Source of the DNA: Sipunculus nudus
Taxonomy: Eukaryota > Annelida > Sipuncula > Golfingiida > Sipunculidae
DNA length: 64,000 nt
Reading direction: 5' to 3'
NCBI GenBank assembly: GCA_026874595.1
Contig: CM049311.1
Span: 15,221,676 to 15,285,675, forward strand
The notes below the pieces were generated by a model. That model saw only the letters and a list, made by a program, of their open reading frames with translations, made no database searches and was not told where the DNA came from. Positions 39,604 to 52,364 of the stretch are shown here, in pieces. Each line of letters starts with the position of its first letter. Within the stretch, counting starts at the first letter, position 1. The position numbers were made by a program, and so were the translations under genes.

Positions 39604-41733
39604 TATATATATATATGTGTGTGTGGGGGGGAGGGCGGTATTGTAATAGTTAAGGTGCCGGGCTTATAATTGAGCAGTTGGGAGTTTGAATTCCGCTCAG
39701 ATCCCCACTGTGCCAAGACCCTTAGGCAAGGTCCCAACTGCAAGTGCGCCTCTGTCCACCCAGCAGTAGAAATGGGTACCAGTAAATACTTGGAAGGTAA
39801 CCTGGGATGGACTAGCATAAACTTAAATCGTAAACAGTTATCCATCATAGATTTTTCCTAGTCCTGCATATAGATGCCTTTAAATCTTTATCATCATCAT
39901 AATCATCATTCATGAAGCAGTGCCACCTACATTATAGACTGATATTTAATCAAATGATGACTTTGTGTCACTTCAGGCTTGGCTGAGGAAGAAACAGCTC
40001 CAGGTGGCCCAGCAGCGTGTGAATGAACGGAACTGCAAGAAAGAACAAGATGCCCAGAACGCTGAGCAAGTGTGTAACACGAGTGATCAGTCTATAGTAG
40101 ATGAGGATGACATGGTATGTAACTGAGATACAAGTCTGTGTGACATAACTAATGGTTAACGTGCATGATCCCCTGTCCCTTGGCTGTGTGTGAGTATATG
40201 TTTAAAACTCTAATATTTACCCACATAACTTACCCAAGTGTAACTGCATGTTGTTTATTCCTATCCCACCCCACCCTGAGTGGACCAGTGGTTATCAAAT
40301 TTAATCAAAATTTTTGTTTTCTAATCAAAGAAAACCAGTTGTATCTCAGCTACATATAACTGTGTGCATCCTTTATTAAAAAAACCCTAATTTTATTTAA
40401 TGTTAAGATCATAATTTTAACATGGTCTGACATAAAATGTTGGAATTTTTATAAGCAAAGTATAATAAAAGACACAGAGAAATGTAAATGTCTTCAAACA
40501 ATTTTTTGATGTAAATTTATAAATTTAAATTTGATTTAATAGTCTTTATCCAATAAATTTTATGTAATGTTTTTTTTCGTTTGACGTAAATCTTAATTCA
40601 AAATGCTTAACATTTTAAGCCTCACTGTGTTTACACATAAAAGCATGATGATAGTGTTTATTATGATGATGATGCTGGTAATAAAGATGATGCTGATGAT
40701 GATGATAGGAATGATGATGATGATGATTGTAATTATGATAATGATGATATTTGAACATAATCATAATCAGGAGCGTGATCCACAAGGAGCATATGACAGC
40801 TGGTGTCAGGTGAAAAGAGAACAGCAACAGAAAGAACGGGAGATGGAGCGTAAGAAAGCGAAAGAGCAGCAGGATGCAGTGGTTACGCACTCACAGGGTG
40901 AAAACAGGAGAGCCTTCAGGCAGTAAGTACAACAGGAACTGGAATGAATATCTGTTCTGAGGTTGTTTGCACCTTTAAACGGTCCTATTCTGATATCTTA
41001 CGTGTAAAAGGGGCCCATCCATTCACAAATTATTTTATACCAGTAGATGATAACTATGGTTTTGATTGACAGATTGGCTTCAAACTTAATTTATTAATGA
41101 CATTACTAATGTAAGAATCATTTTGATTTCTGGGTCCCAAGGTCAAAGGGGAGGGTCACAGAACCCACATCTTTATAAAGATTGTGGATGTATCGTGGAT
41201 GTTTACCTCGATAAAGCTTACCTGCCCAAAATGGAAGAAATTTGTAGAATATTAGGTTACCTGGGCAGAGGTTAAGGTCACTGGACCCACTTTTTTTAAA
41301 AGATTGTTATGTAAATCAAAACGGTATAAGTTCAAGGATAGTAAGTTCTCAGAATTTTAGGTCACAACATTTTGAAAAAGCTCATAAAATATCAGGCTCT
41401 TATAGACAAATTCAGCTGAGTGTCAAGACCCATGGTCCCTAGTTAAATCTTTCACTCATCGAAAATGATTCTACAACCGATCCCTTCCACTGATACCTTG
41501 CATGCCTGGTAAAAGAACAGACACCTTTAGCAAGACATCACCTCCGACTTTTCTGTTACAGGTGGTTGAAAAAGAAGAATCAGGAGGCAAGGAAATCGCG
41601 ACAAGACTTCCGAGAAAAACACCGCTTGACGAAGCTGCTGACACGGCGATCCAGGAAATCCCAGCAGCTGGTGTCTGCGATCAGGCAGTCCCAGGCCTTC
41701 CGATATGTTGACTACTACGGCTACCGTTACTAA
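25203..41733 (+). CDS. CCDC181: CCDC181-like coiled-coil protein, complete coding region
   Basis: In vertebrates CCDC181 is a microtubule-associated protein of cilia and sperm flagella. Coding exons: 25203-25331, 26248-26914, 36135-36832, 39977-40114, 40771-40922, 41562-41733; 1956 nt, 651 residues (human about 509). All phases agree. Match points with the human protein as I recall it: ERERTIQFKDDLVDLVAPP (human ERKLKFKDQLVDLEVPP); LVEKDGRFYYMS (LVERDGKFELLN); then three W-containing repeats FQAWLRKKQ, AYDSWCQVKRE and AFRQWLKKKN (human FKAWLQKKR, AFRLWLKKK, AFKQWLRRK), and the end RRSRKSQQL...QAFRYVDYY (RRSKQLQ...KPFRFTDHY). The N-terminal half is acidic, Ser/Asn-rich and probably disordered, and accounts for the extra length. 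Start is the first ATG after the acceptor; a second ATG follows directly. Confidence 0.92.
25405..25916 (+). repeat. 24-bp minisatellite in register with the CCDC181 exon-1 donor
   Basis: Units end in CAG and begin CTGTGT, GTGTGT or GTATGT. From 25677 to 25916 the spacing is exactly 24 bp (25677, 25701, 25725, 25749, 25773, 25797, 25821, 25845, 25869, 25893) with alternating types, so a 48-bp dimer. Earlier, more diverged units (CAG|GTATGTGAAC, CAG|GTGTGTAC) lead back to the true donor CAG|GTATGC at 25331/25332. Confidence 0.85.
26248..26914 (+). CDS. CCDC181: CCDC181 exon 2: acidic disordered segment
   Basis: Acceptor ctgttacag and donor gtaagt; phase 0 in, 1 out. Rich in Ser, Asn, Glu, Pro and Thr, ending DQKMAMQELQDMRLDLT. 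This part has no close counterpart in the vertebrate protein that I can recall. Confidence 0.88.
28571..28837 (-). mobile_element. MITE with GTATGGTTCTAAGGCAC ends, copy A
   Basis: About 267 bp. The right end reads GTGCCTTAGAACCATAC; the left end is a worn version (ATAAGTTTCTTAGGCAC). It shares long stretches in opposite orientation with 30730-30966, for example CTTTCAAGAAGATAAA and GACATTTTTATCGAAAC. Confidence 0.7.
29595..29753. mobile_element. Pogo/Tigger-like MITE with TA target duplication
   Basis: Starts CAGTAAAACCTTCA and ends TGAGGTTTCACTG, inverted termini of the CAGTRRAACCT type, flanked on both sides by TA. 159 bp, non-coding. Interior AACAAGTGGTTGTTATTGTG is shared with 12112-12258. 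Confidence 0.75.
29789..29988. repeat. Recent 100-bp tandem duplication
   Basis: Two copies with a period of exactly 100 bp (29789-29888 and 29889-29988) that differ at one position I can see (CTACTTCTGG versus CTACCTCTGG). Confidence 0.93.
30730..30966 (+). mobile_element. MITE with GTATGGTTCTAAGGCAC ends, copy B (inverted relative to copy A)
   Basis: About 237 bp, starting GTATGGTTCTCAGGCA and ending GTGCTTAGAACCATAC. The interior GTTTCGATAAAAATGTC and TTTATCTTCTTGAAAG are reverse complements of copy A. The loop between copies is about 1.9 kb. Confidence 0.72.
36135..36832 (+). CDS. CCDC181: CCDC181 exon 3: conserved FKDDLVDL block and basic coiled coil
   Basis: The acceptor attatatttacag ends at 36134, and Gly is split over the 9.2 kb intron. 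The exon carries EDYPPPPEYN, the FKDDLVDL block, LVEKDGRFYYM and a Lys/Arg/Gln-rich helix (EEQQRKAKQQEQENQ) ending AFQ, whose W repeat is completed by AWLRKKQ in the next exon. The repeat motif is thus cut by an intron. Confidence 0.92.
36835..37085 (+). repeat. ~19-bp minisatellite starting at a CCDC181 donor
   Basis: Units such as GGTGTCATGTCATTCAGCT, GGTGTCATGTTATCTGCTT and GGTTTCATGTCATTAAAGA follow the donor gtgagt at 36833, about nine copies with drift in length. Confidence 0.78.
37326..37665. repeat. 127-bp tandem repeat with GGCACCAC site
   Basis: CAGTCTTGTATAC starts at 37326 and 37453 and a diverged start lies at 37580, so exactly 127 bp apart. Each unit ends in a GGTGGCACCACC-like sequence, the same site type as in the 340-bp units at 8.7-10.7 kb. 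Confidence 0.78.
38240..39415. repeat. Diverged tandem modules ending in an ACGACGGACGCCG tract
   Basis: Module starts like CAGCTTCCTGTAACTCAGCC recur near 38584, 38760 and 39080 with a weaker one near 38245, each followed by ACCATTTGAACAAACTT-like sequence. One exact GGTGGCGCCACC lies at 38948-38959. The block ends in a GACG-rich tract (39345-39385), the reverse complement in character of the GTCCGTCGTCCGTC tract at 8685, so it is probably a minus-oriented relative of that family. Confidence 0.6.
38319..38396 (+). ncRNA. Hammerhead-ribozyme-like fold (degenerate), possible retroelement terminus
   Basis: CTGAGGA (38323-38329), a hairpin GGGGGC-CGA-GCACCC (38331-38345), GAAA (38346-38349), then AGCTTGTGT (38349-38357) pairing with ACACACAGCT (38368-38377, one bulge) and A at 38378. 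This is the order CUGANGA, stem II, GAAA, stem III, UH of a type I hammerhead. Against it: an extra A (38330) before stem II, a G-A mismatch in stem II and a weak stem I. Penelope-like elements and retrozymes carry such motifs. Activity is unlikely as it stands. Confidence 0.35.
39530..39616. repeat. (TA)n microsatellite
   Basis: Near-pure TA for about 85 bp, then GTGTGTG and a G-run, directly ahead of a SINE. Other TA tracts lie at about 14487-14511, 41920-41951, 47464-47511 and 54248-54267. Confidence 0.95.
39636..39905 (+). mobile_element. tRNA-derived SINE
   Basis: The head has an A box TAGTTAAGGTG (39647-39657) and B box GAGTTTGAATTCC (39682-39694), the spacing of a pol III promoter. 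The body has the widespread SINE-type segment CCTTAGGCAAGGTCCC and CACCCAGCAGTA, and the tail is an ATC repeat (ATCATCATCATAATCATCAT). It lies in the CCDC181 intron just before the exon at 39977. Confidence 0.75.
40640..40755 (+). repeat. GAT/ATG trinucleotide tract against a CCDC181 acceptor
   Basis: ATGATGATG-type sequence fills the ~100 bp before the exon at 40771. The acceptor is cataatcag, with no good polypyrimidine tract. The frame is open through the repeat into the exon, but this is a repeat effect. Confidence 0.85.
40771..41733 (+). CDS. CCDC181: CCDC181 last two coding exons
   Basis: Exons 40771-40922 and 41562-41733, joined in phase 2 across CA|G (Gln) before W of AFRQWLKKKN. The same phase-2 split falls just before a W repeat, as at other repeats. 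Stop TAA is at 41731-41733. An AATAAA at 41952-41957, about 220 nt downstream, is a candidate poly(A) signal. Confidence 0.92.
41403..41440. mobile_element. Lone end of the GCTCAGCTGACT family
   Basis: TTCAGCTGAGTGTCAAGACC then CATGGTCCC resembles the right end of the 8642-12027 composite (AGTCAGCTGAGCGTCATGACC). No partner end is seen nearby. Confidence 0.5.
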
Positions 41734-41917
41734 CTCAAAGTCTGAGTTTAATCATGTGCCATCAGTAATTAATTCTGTATCTAGAATGAATGATCTGTGT
41801 ACCTGTCTGCTTTTGTAATCCAGGGGATGCTATAAAACTGCTGTTTATTTACAGTAACTTGTACCTAGATTGGTTGTCAGCTCCACCTGGTGTTCATGAA
41901 GGACACTATAATAATCT

Positions 41918-41955
<38 letters not shown>

Positions 41956-44900
41956 AAACCATAAAGGTTCTTTGTATACCCAGATTCTTCTTATTCATAG
42001 GAAGAAAATGAAAAAAAAAAAATTACTTCTGTTAATTGCCTGCATGATGAAACCATGTTCAGTGAAAATAGCATAAACAAAAACACTTGTTTCTTGCATG
42101 GACACCAGATGGCGCCAAATCTTGACACAATTCATTGTAATTGTATAATGGTTTTGAAGTACTCCATCAAACCTACTAACATGCCTTAACACTATACAGG
42201 GTAGAAATTAGCTCCTGATTGAGTGTCTTGAATAATTATATGTAGAGTAATACCTCATAATTCTGTGTATTGACAAGACTTGAGATATTGGAGACAAAAA
42301 ACTTCGAACATTCTTCATGTAGGATAAAGCTACCAGGATTTGAGGTGGAGATAAAAAGAAAAGTGCCTGTACTTAAAATTGCACTGCAAGAAATATGCTT
42401 TGTTAATACTAGGTAGGTATTTGTGTTGTTAATTAATGAATTAATACCTTTCAAAACAACAGTGACAATACACGTCACTGAAGATACTTTCTTCAGGGCT
42501 ATTGTGTTTGGTGGAGAGCCAAGTGAGTTGGGGAACACTTTCGCAGAAACCACTTCATGCTTTTTTTTAGATAGTTTTAATGGAAGGGCCATTTTTTCTA
42601 GAATATCTACAGTTTAAGAAGAGTTACAGTGGTAGGGTATGGACTTTATAGAATGTGACTTCATGGCCTGATGGCTAATAAATCATTATCTGATTAATAT
42701 GTTCGTTTTGAGTTATTCTAACATGTATTGTACTATAAACTCAGGATTATATTGAAATCAGCCACTTAATGGTTAAAGAAGTCTTCTGCCTGTCTCAAAG
42801 TGAATATTAGCGTTAAGGGAACCAGTCCAGATTTTTTTTTATGAACTGTAATTATAAGCATAAAGTAAGGTTAATTGTTGATTTGTGTCTTACTAGCTTT
42901 CTCTCAGATCATTAATATCTTATCTGTGATATACGCAGGCAGCATCACATTCCTGATAAAGTAAATCATGTTACTATTTATTAAAATATTACAAAAGCTA
43001 CAGGATAATGGTTACCGTGTTATTACATTGTAATGATTACACTCAAATAGATGTGTGTAAAAGTTACTCTGTAATTGATACAAATATTGCGATAAATACA
43101 CTGAAAGAACATATAGATATTGTAAATGAATATATCATTTTCTTCTTTTACATGATCAATGATAATCACCCTTTCCACATGATAAGTGTCATAACAGTGT
43201 AATACTGAATACATTTGCATGTGTTTAAGAGCTCTTTCACTTCAATCATGTTAATACCATGTTATACATTTTATTATATGTGAAATGTTACCTTCATTGT
43301 AATGCATGAAAACATTTATTGGAAATGCTCCAGTTACATTGTAATAAAATATATTGACAGTCCATTCTTTAACTATATAATTGTTGAAGTTTTAGTAAAA
43401 TATTTTTATAAAGCATTTGATTTAATTTGCTGTTATCACTTCTGTATTTCTTTTCATGTATTTTAAATATTTTATTGCCTCCATAGGTTTACCTTCTGTG
43501 GTTGGGGTTTTAGACTTCCAACTTTTAAAGCATCCAAGGACAACAGTTTTACATTTTAAAATTCACTTACTTTTTCTTCTAATGAGCTGTGTTTAGTATA
43601 ATGAATATTTTGAATTGTTAGCTGGGAGAAATGATGATCTGTATTACTGTTGAAACTAGACAATGAGTGGAAATATACATGAACCTTAATTATAGACATC
43701 AATAACACAAAAATATGATGATCGGGCATTAACATACTGCCTCATCAGCAAAATATGATGATCGGGCATTTACATAATGCTTACTCATTACAAGTAAATT
43801 TTATTAAAAATTTATGAGAGCTGTTCAATCATTTTAAAGGAGGACAATCAGGTATTATTTGTGAAATTTACAGTTTAAATCACTATTATAACTGCATGCA
43901 CCAGTGGCATACCATTAAATATGTGCGAAGTAGTGTATACAATGATTGTATCCTGTATATAGTAACAAGAACTTGCATAAAATGACATCATCCACACTTA
44001 TTTATCATCCACTATCAGCATTTGTTATTATCAGCATTAGTTACATGAAACATTAAATATTTTAATCAGGATTTTAAAGGTATTGTACCACATGCAGCAC
44101 AACCAAAGATTAAATATCCTTAAATCTCTATTTGTTTCTATCTATTTGTCTTCATGACATTGATGAATGAAAATGATGAATGAAATTAGAAACTTTGATT
44201 TGTTTTTCTAATACATTTTTACCACATGCAGCATAACCTTATTTTAATTGCTTTTTTGTATTTATCTTTTCTTCAAATAATTTCAGGGTTTTTCATCTAT
44301 GGCATTTACTGTGTTCCTATTTCTGTATGTGTTTCCTTAATATAATGGACTTGCAGAGGTTGATTAATAAACATGAGGCAAAGCCACATAAATTATGATA
44401 AAACATGCTTTGTAGAATACTTATTTATCATAAGTTTGCTATCAATGTCAAAAATCTAGAACTGATTCAGGTATATTTTTGAAGGTTACAGTTAAATATC
44501 AGAATATGGTAAGGCACAGTCATATAAGAGTTGTACAGCTAAAGAAAAATATGGTCAGTTCTCAAGAACAGTTATAATATATATATTAATGCATACATAC
44601 ATACACACTTGGAGGATGTGACTAATCCAGGTAAATATATTTAAGTTAAAATATTGATAAAATATGAATTATACTGAACAAAATTAAATTAAATAGAAAC
44701 AGCTTATTTGGTCAATGAAAATATTATAAATTTATTATTGAAAGAATTGAGATGGGATACTGCAGGGTATAATGAAAGCAATAGATGAGATTATTTCTCC
44801 TCAGATTTATATCTTTTGTTATTCCTTTTTCTTCACTTGTTAAGAAATAGAGTAATTAGGTACTTTGCTATAGGGACCATTTACTTTGCTTCTGATTGGG

Positions 44901-47464
44901 TGCTAGTCTAGATTTCTGTCTTCTGATTGGTTACTTGATCCATTTGGATAATCAGCCTTTTTTATGTCTGTGATATGTCTGTAGACTTATACAGGAATAA
45001 ATAGTTTTGTTAGTCAATCTTGATCTTGTTTTGATGTGTATCCTCGACTGAGATGGTGATATTGTGGTCAGCTCCCTCAGTCTATCTGACCATCCTATAG
45101 TAAATGATTAACAGATGAAGTGATAATCATGTCACAAAAACTGTTACACATCCCTCCACAAGCACAAGGGCCCCATTTGCTCATTATCTGCAGTGATATT
45201 TATATTTCAATTTTTCAATAAGATACCATTCTACTATTATATTGGCTTTTTCAAAATTAAATATTTGTAAAACCACTCTTCTGTCAAGATGATTTTCATA
45301 CCTGTAACAAAATCAATTGATACTTGAAATTGGACCCTCCTTGATGAAATGGAATTCCCTTCATTCTTGCCCACTGGTAAATGCAATGAAGCCAAAATGA
45401 CCCATCAAGGCAGTCCTAAAACAAGAATTAGGACACCATGTCCTTGATGCTATGATGAAAGTACACTCTCTCATAAAGATATGAAAAAGAAGGAAAACTT
45501 CAAATATGTGCAACACTTTATTTACCTAAAGTGTACATAAATTGTTTTTTTTTCATTTATTTACAAAAGAAAAGGAAACTACCTACATGGTATATGGTCA
45601 AATAGTATCACAATGTGTATAAATCACTCTGCACTGTAGTATATGTATAAAAGTTTTATCTGTATTGTACAGATAAGTCAGTCTATGTGAGTACTGCATT
45701 ACTTATCAATATATCTGTGTACCAGCACAGAACCAATCCCTGCAGCCATCTGCTTGCACCAGCATCTCAAGGAAAACCAGTACACTTCACAAGCGCCCCC
45801 TACTGGTGATACTGCAAACTGAATTTTTTGCCTTCATTATACAAAACATGTCCTGCTGATATGGCACATACAATATATTTAAGGTGTCCTGATCTTTCAT
45901 AAGCTGGAGTATTTTATTATTTCTGGGTTTTTTTCCCCTCCCTTTAGTTGGAGAAAACAATCTACATGACCTTGGTGGCACCACGGTTCCTTCAGCATGC
46001 ATACACAAAACTCTTATTTAAGATATTTCAGCATTCATAAAGAAGTATAATTCTTGTGCCAAATATTATATTCCTGCATTCAAAATGTGTTATCTGATTC
46101 TTTTATAATTTATTCCAAATCCCATTGTGTCAGTAAAACATTCCACAGAACTGCAAAGGTATATCAAATGTTACATCACCCAGAAAAACGGTTACTCCAG
46201 GTCACGGTTCCAGTGTTTCCAAGAGTCAAGAAGATGCTTGTACAGTCTATCACATTTTAATGCTGTTTTCTGGCATTCTTGAATGTTCATACAAATCTAA
46301 ATGCTCACCCCCCCCCCCCCCCCCCCCATGTACCACCCCTCACCTTACACCTCAGGCCTGTGCAGTTAGTCTTTAAACATGATATTAAATGCAATTAATA
46401 TACATTATTTAATATACTTTTACATGTATTCTTAGTTTCAGTCTCTGTTCTGAGATTAATGAAAAGTATATTCATGACTCGTTCTGTCTGCTCTAGTTCT
46501 GAAAAATATGGCTTGGCTAATAAAACTCGTGTCATGACTTATTCAATGCTGATCGATAAGGGTTATAATTTTCAGCTGTATTGCCACAATATTCCATTAA
46601 AAATTCACAGGGGAAAATTATATCCTTAACACCTGAGGTATGTCTTTCATTATTGAAGATCAATAATTGTAAACTTATCAAAATGTCAAAGTAAAATCAT
46701 AGTGGGGTTGTCTTTCAAAGATCCAACAAAGACTCCATTAAAACTACATTCATGGTTGAAACAAATGCAATGAAAAGTTCAATAAAATTATACAAAACTT
46801 TTGAATTTTTTTTAATTTGAATACTTATGACCTTGCATAGGCCTACTTCACAAAATCTTAATGATCTTGACCTTACAGAAGCTTCGTAATCATTTGACAA
46901 TTTATTTTAATATTAAAATGGTCACAATAAAATAAACAATGTATACAACTGGAGACACTGTCAGAAAAAATTAATATATATGATATACAAACAATATTCT
47001 TCCCTAGGAACATATACCATTGTTTACTTCTTTAATAACATCAGTTTACATAAATCCTCTGACAGGAATAAATATTCCATTACAAGACTGAAATGTGCCA
47101 TTATCTTTTTGGAGGAATTTTTACATATTCATGATGACATCTTTAAAATGTATGAGATTTTACTGTAATACTGTTTTTTGTTTTTAATATGATGAATTAT
47201 GCAAATATATTATTGTCAAAACAGCACATTCATAATCATCTTACAAAACAAGGTAATTACCGGGTTTTGAACATGTTAACACAAATTAAACAATAATTAA
47301 CATAAATTTTTATATCACACAATATAAATGTATACCCTCCTGTGTCTTGGCTAATGTGTAACACAGAACTAAGGACATTCTTAACATATAAAGAGTGAGT
47401 CATCTTATCAATTTTGACATGATATTTTTAATTAAAGACCCTGCTACCATGATTATTATAACAC

Positions 47465-47516
<52 letters not shown>

Positions 47517-50500
47517 CGGATTTTTTAATACAAATCAACATTTCCATACATTTAACAAACCTTTAGCTCATAACATGCCATAACATATATGTATACAAAC
47601 TGTAGTCATAACATGTTTATATCTGAAAGCAATATATATGTTATAACATCATATGATTGAAAACTGTTTAGGTAACACATTACAGACGTGCATACAGATA
47701 ATAGTAATAGGTTTAGGTTTATTGCACAATTTTTCAGTGGCTGAAAGTTTGATCAAATGCCATATCAATTTTATAACAGCTAGTATCATTTACCCAGCCT
47801 TGACAATGGTAAAAATATAATATTTACACAATTTTCACACTAAACAGCAAAGCATTAACACAAATTAGCCAATCTCAAGGAAATCTTTAATATTTACATG
47901 TGAGCATGTTCATATAAAAATATCAAATGGCAGTGCCCTGTTTCATTGATAAACTTCAAATATATGTACAATGTGCATTTCATCATCTGGACATATATAC
48001 ATGTAGTTAGTTTTATATTTAAATATATATATATATCTTTTAACTGGCCAACAATGTTATCACCAAGATACCAAGTCCCAAATTTGTGATAAGTCACATC
48101 ATTCAAGGTTCATATCAATACCATGTCTGTGATATGATTTGTAAATTTAAGACAGTGGGCTCATATCAGCCTGGTTCTTAGTGAAGCAACACCCCAGAAT
48201 AAAATTGTCACGCATCATAGTGTGTCACTTTGTGACATCACTATGCTCTGTGATGCACCGCCCAAGAATAAAACTGACCACACTGTCACAGTATAGGAAC
48301 CTGAATATGTGCAGATGATAGTATGTGTGCACTTTGGATGTGTTTTACTTGAGTATTTGGTGAAAATAGAGTGACTGTACACAGTTGGTTATGATGATAA
48401 CATGCGTGGCCTTTAAATAAAAATATTATGAACCTGCTTGTTGGGTATGGCTTCCTACTTGTCTTTAAGCAGCCGTATTGTCCCTCAGCCCTAAGTCTGG
48501 TATGCCACCCTCAGGCAAATATGAAACAAGCAGGTTATAATGTATAAATGTATTTAACGTTAACACATACAATACAAAATGAACTCCTGTGTTCAAATCG
48601 GCTCTGCAGCATACATTCTGGACATCTTTGGCTTTCTGGTATTTTTGGCCTCCAAATCTTTGGTTAATAATCATGAATTATTAAAATTATACCAACTGAT
48701 ACCTTAAGACACAGGACAAAACAAAACAAATTATATATATACATACATAAATGAATATATATATCCACCAACATTATGGCACATAAGTGAAACAATGTTA
48801 TAACTGATAACATAACCATTTAAGTCATTACTGTGAAATACAAATTTCATTAAGATGCTTTAACTTTTGAAAATAATTATAACAATATAACCAATCCATT
48901 GCTTTATCTTCTCTTATACATCCAACACAATTAATTTTCAATTCTTCATTACTGAAAGCATAACACCTAAACATCATCCTAATGTGAACTTAATGTGACC
49001 TTGACCAATGTGAATAATATATACTTACATGCACTAGTATTTCAGAGTATGTGAGAAACATGTAAGAAACAAGGATTACAACACAAGCTCAATACAAAGA
49101 ATGCTCTATGCTGTCTACTTACAAAGTAATAAAATGCTTGAAATTATTATGCTTCTAACAATACTGATAATTTTTCTGATACTTGATTGGTAGTTTCCAT
49201 GGTAACAGGTAGTACTCTAACAGAAATTCTTCCTCTAACAGATGTATAATATTCTCAGTTTCCAAGGTAACTGAGAAAAGCTTTAATATGAAAAAGTTTG
49301 TCAAATTTATACATCTGTTGGTCGCCATAGATATGGAACGGAGAGTAAATATAAACTTTATAATAATATATTTCAAATTTATTAACTTTCATGCAAAGTG
49401 TTACATACAAATATTCATCATGCAAACATTATATGCGTGTTTTGTACAAACAGTGAAACTGTAGTTAGAGAAATACAAATACTGTTGGATTGCATCTATA
49501 CTTATTTTCTAAAAATAAGTATAGACTAGTTTCAAAGTATGGTTATAAAAAGGGGTTTACTTTAGCAGCATGTTATCTTAAACTTGCCAAGGATTCCATT
49601 ATATAGGAAACAACTCAAATGTTAATCTAGGCTGGAGTACTGTTACATAACATAAGTAATACACCAAGAGTTGTGTGGAGATTTAATTATGTATTACATA
49701 GTCTTGTGGAGTTACACATCATCTTTCAGTTTTGTAGAGATACACAAATATTTCTGGGAATTACAGAATGGAATTCATACAGAATTTCAAGGCACAGTCA
49801 TGAGTGACAGCAAAAGCTTCCACTCTCAGAAATATACACTAAAGAATCCAGTGGAGAAACTACGATGAGAAGTTTTTATATTTTACCAGGTATATTATTA
49901 CAGAAACCTAGTTTTTCTAATGATCTTGGATAACAAAGCATGTTTATCAATCAATCATATATCACAAGTCATTTAAACTTGCTTGTGAAATAGTATATTT
50001 ATGAATGTGAAACAGCAACAAGTGACAGTGGAGTTGATTTTATACACCTGAAGTGATAGCAGTAAGCTTTTTAAATCCAATATTAAACAACAAATGTGGA
50101 GTTCATTATAAGAGTTATATAATAACGGCAAAGATCTTAAGCTAATTGTTATAAGATGAAATGTGGAGTTTATTACCTCATATGACAACAGTTGTGGAAA
50201 AATAATATAAGATTCATAATAGAAGGCATTCTTATGTTGTTTGTTATTCAAATAACATCCAAAAATAAAGGAGGAATTAATGTTATATACGAGGTATAAC
50301 AAGCCCTGTGGAGTGTCATTATACAAACCTGAAATAACATATATCCTATAATATTGTATTACAAGGTTCACAGGAAACCATGTAAAAGGCATGTATTAAT
50401 GTTAACCGATTTAAGGCTACAATTAAACGTGACAGAACTACATTGGTGTAAATTATTTGTTATATTAAATATACCATAGATCTGTACTGTTATAGGGAAC

Positions 50501-52364
50501 CATGATTAGCTGTACACATCTAATATGATGCTTTGATATGATTACAAAGTACTCAACAAACTGATACAACAAACATTCATTTTGTGCAGTGAATGGAATA
50601 ATGTTTAGGATCTATGGAATTTCATAATTCTCAGTTTTAAAAATGTTCAAGAAAGGCTTAAGTGTTTCTCACAGTTTAAAAGAGGAATGCTCTGCCACTT
50701 CTTGGATTACATAAAATTGGAAAACTGATTTTTTAATTCTGAACATGCTTAAAATTATGCATGAAAGATAATATCAACTGATGGAAGGTTACCTGATATG
50801 TTTCTCCAATGCAAAAGTGGTGACACCAGGTGTTTGAAAGTGTTACTAATATGGTACATAGAGTGTAGGGTGTAAAGAAGATGTAAGGGTGTTTGTACTA
50901 AAATAATTGTGGTTGGATTCATATTCATATTGGTTTTAAATTCACAATATTCACAAAAAAGGATACGGTCATAAATAATCTATCCCATAAGGAGCAATGA
51001 GCAGTCAGTTTGACGGTGACCACTTGTTGTATCACATGGGGCCATATTGACATAGGCTGAAATGGTAGGTATATTCAACTGGTTGAAGTTGTGTAGCACA
51101 TTCTCCCTGTTCTTGTGTTGCACTCCCTGTGTGTATAGCACAAACTCCTCGAAAAAAATCTGCATGCAGTAAGCAGTAAATGGAATAAGTCACGTGATAA
51201 GTGTTTTTCTCACAGGCAGCTATTTTTACTGGCCTTAATACTTGGATTTCTTTTGACTGCTCCATTTCTGAGTAATACTTCTTGGCTACTGCGCAGGTGG
51301 ACAGAGCTTCAATTAACTCCTTAAAAAAGTATTAGTTGAACATGCCTCGAAAAAGTACCAGTTGAGTATGCCTAATGTATTCTAAACAGTATGCACTTAT
51401 TACTGTCCAAACATGAGTCAACTGTTTCAGTGGATAGACTCTGGTTCTAACTGCAATTAGACTATAAGATTATATTCTTACATATAAGAACAAATATCAT
51501 AATTTATACTATTTATGTTTGTAGTACATTTCTGGTGAGATCTCGAAAAAGGAAACTCTTGAAAAGCCCAGAAGGGAGGAATATCGTGAAACTTTAACCC
51601 CGCTAGTATGAACCCAACCACGGGATACGGCAATGACTGAAGATCTGTAATAAAAGATGTGAATGAATGTTGATAGAAACAACTGCAAAACTCATGCTGA
51701 ACTACAACTTCAAAACAATACATACTCCCTTATAGAAATACACTGTTTAGTATATTATTAAGCAAAATATCTTTTTGATTTTAGATTACTATTTGCTAAA
51801 TTTACTGAGACCTATCTATGCAGTTGTCAATAGGTAAATTTTCATTGAATCAGCATATTTTCTGCCAATAAGTATATGTGGGAAAGAATACTGAAAGGGT
51901 CATGACCTGGTCATCAGGGTCATGACTGGGTCAAGGTAAACATAGTCCATCAAGTGTGACAGAGTTGAATCATGGAATAGGAAGGTGACCTCTGGCGAGA
52001 ATTATCAACAACTATGAGTGATAAACAGTGAACAAGTACAGTAAAGAAACAGAGTAAGAGTGGAATGGCATATTCCTGGAACAGCCAAGAATTGATATTA
52101 CCCAAGATGGCTGCAGGGGATGTGATGTAAATATCTCATAGCAACACTCAGAGATCACTAACATAATGCTGTCCTAATCCTTTTTCTGGTTTTGTCAGTC
52201 AAAGCGTAGTTCCAAAATACAGAAGAGATGCTGTTAACAACAGTTTTTCATAACAGTACATGTTGTGCTGCATCGCTTGGAAGACATATCACTGACTGCC
52301 GTTGTCAGGCGTTAAACTAGAATCAATATTATGTTGAATAACACAAATTGTTTAATGCTGATTT
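41734..52364. other. Convergent intergenic region, CCDC181 / lectin receptor
   Basis: 10.6 kb that should hold both 3' UTRs. AT-rich, with TA tracts, a 20-base C-run (46308-46327) and a 21-bp direct repeat (ATATGATGATCGGGCATT at about 43713 and 43752). The open frame at 42236-42592 (minus, 118 codons) has no recognised domain. I cannot place the lectin gene's poly(A) site. Confidence 0.5.

Noticed and set aside
39632-39705. Functional tRNA gene
   Set aside because: A and B boxes are present but no cloverleaf forms; the body and ATC tail identify a SINE.
40603-40926. Met-rich N-terminal extension of a CCDC181 exon
   Set aside because: The ATG repeat is an intronic trinucleotide tract; the acceptor at 40770 and the phase from the exon at 39977-40114 set the exon start.
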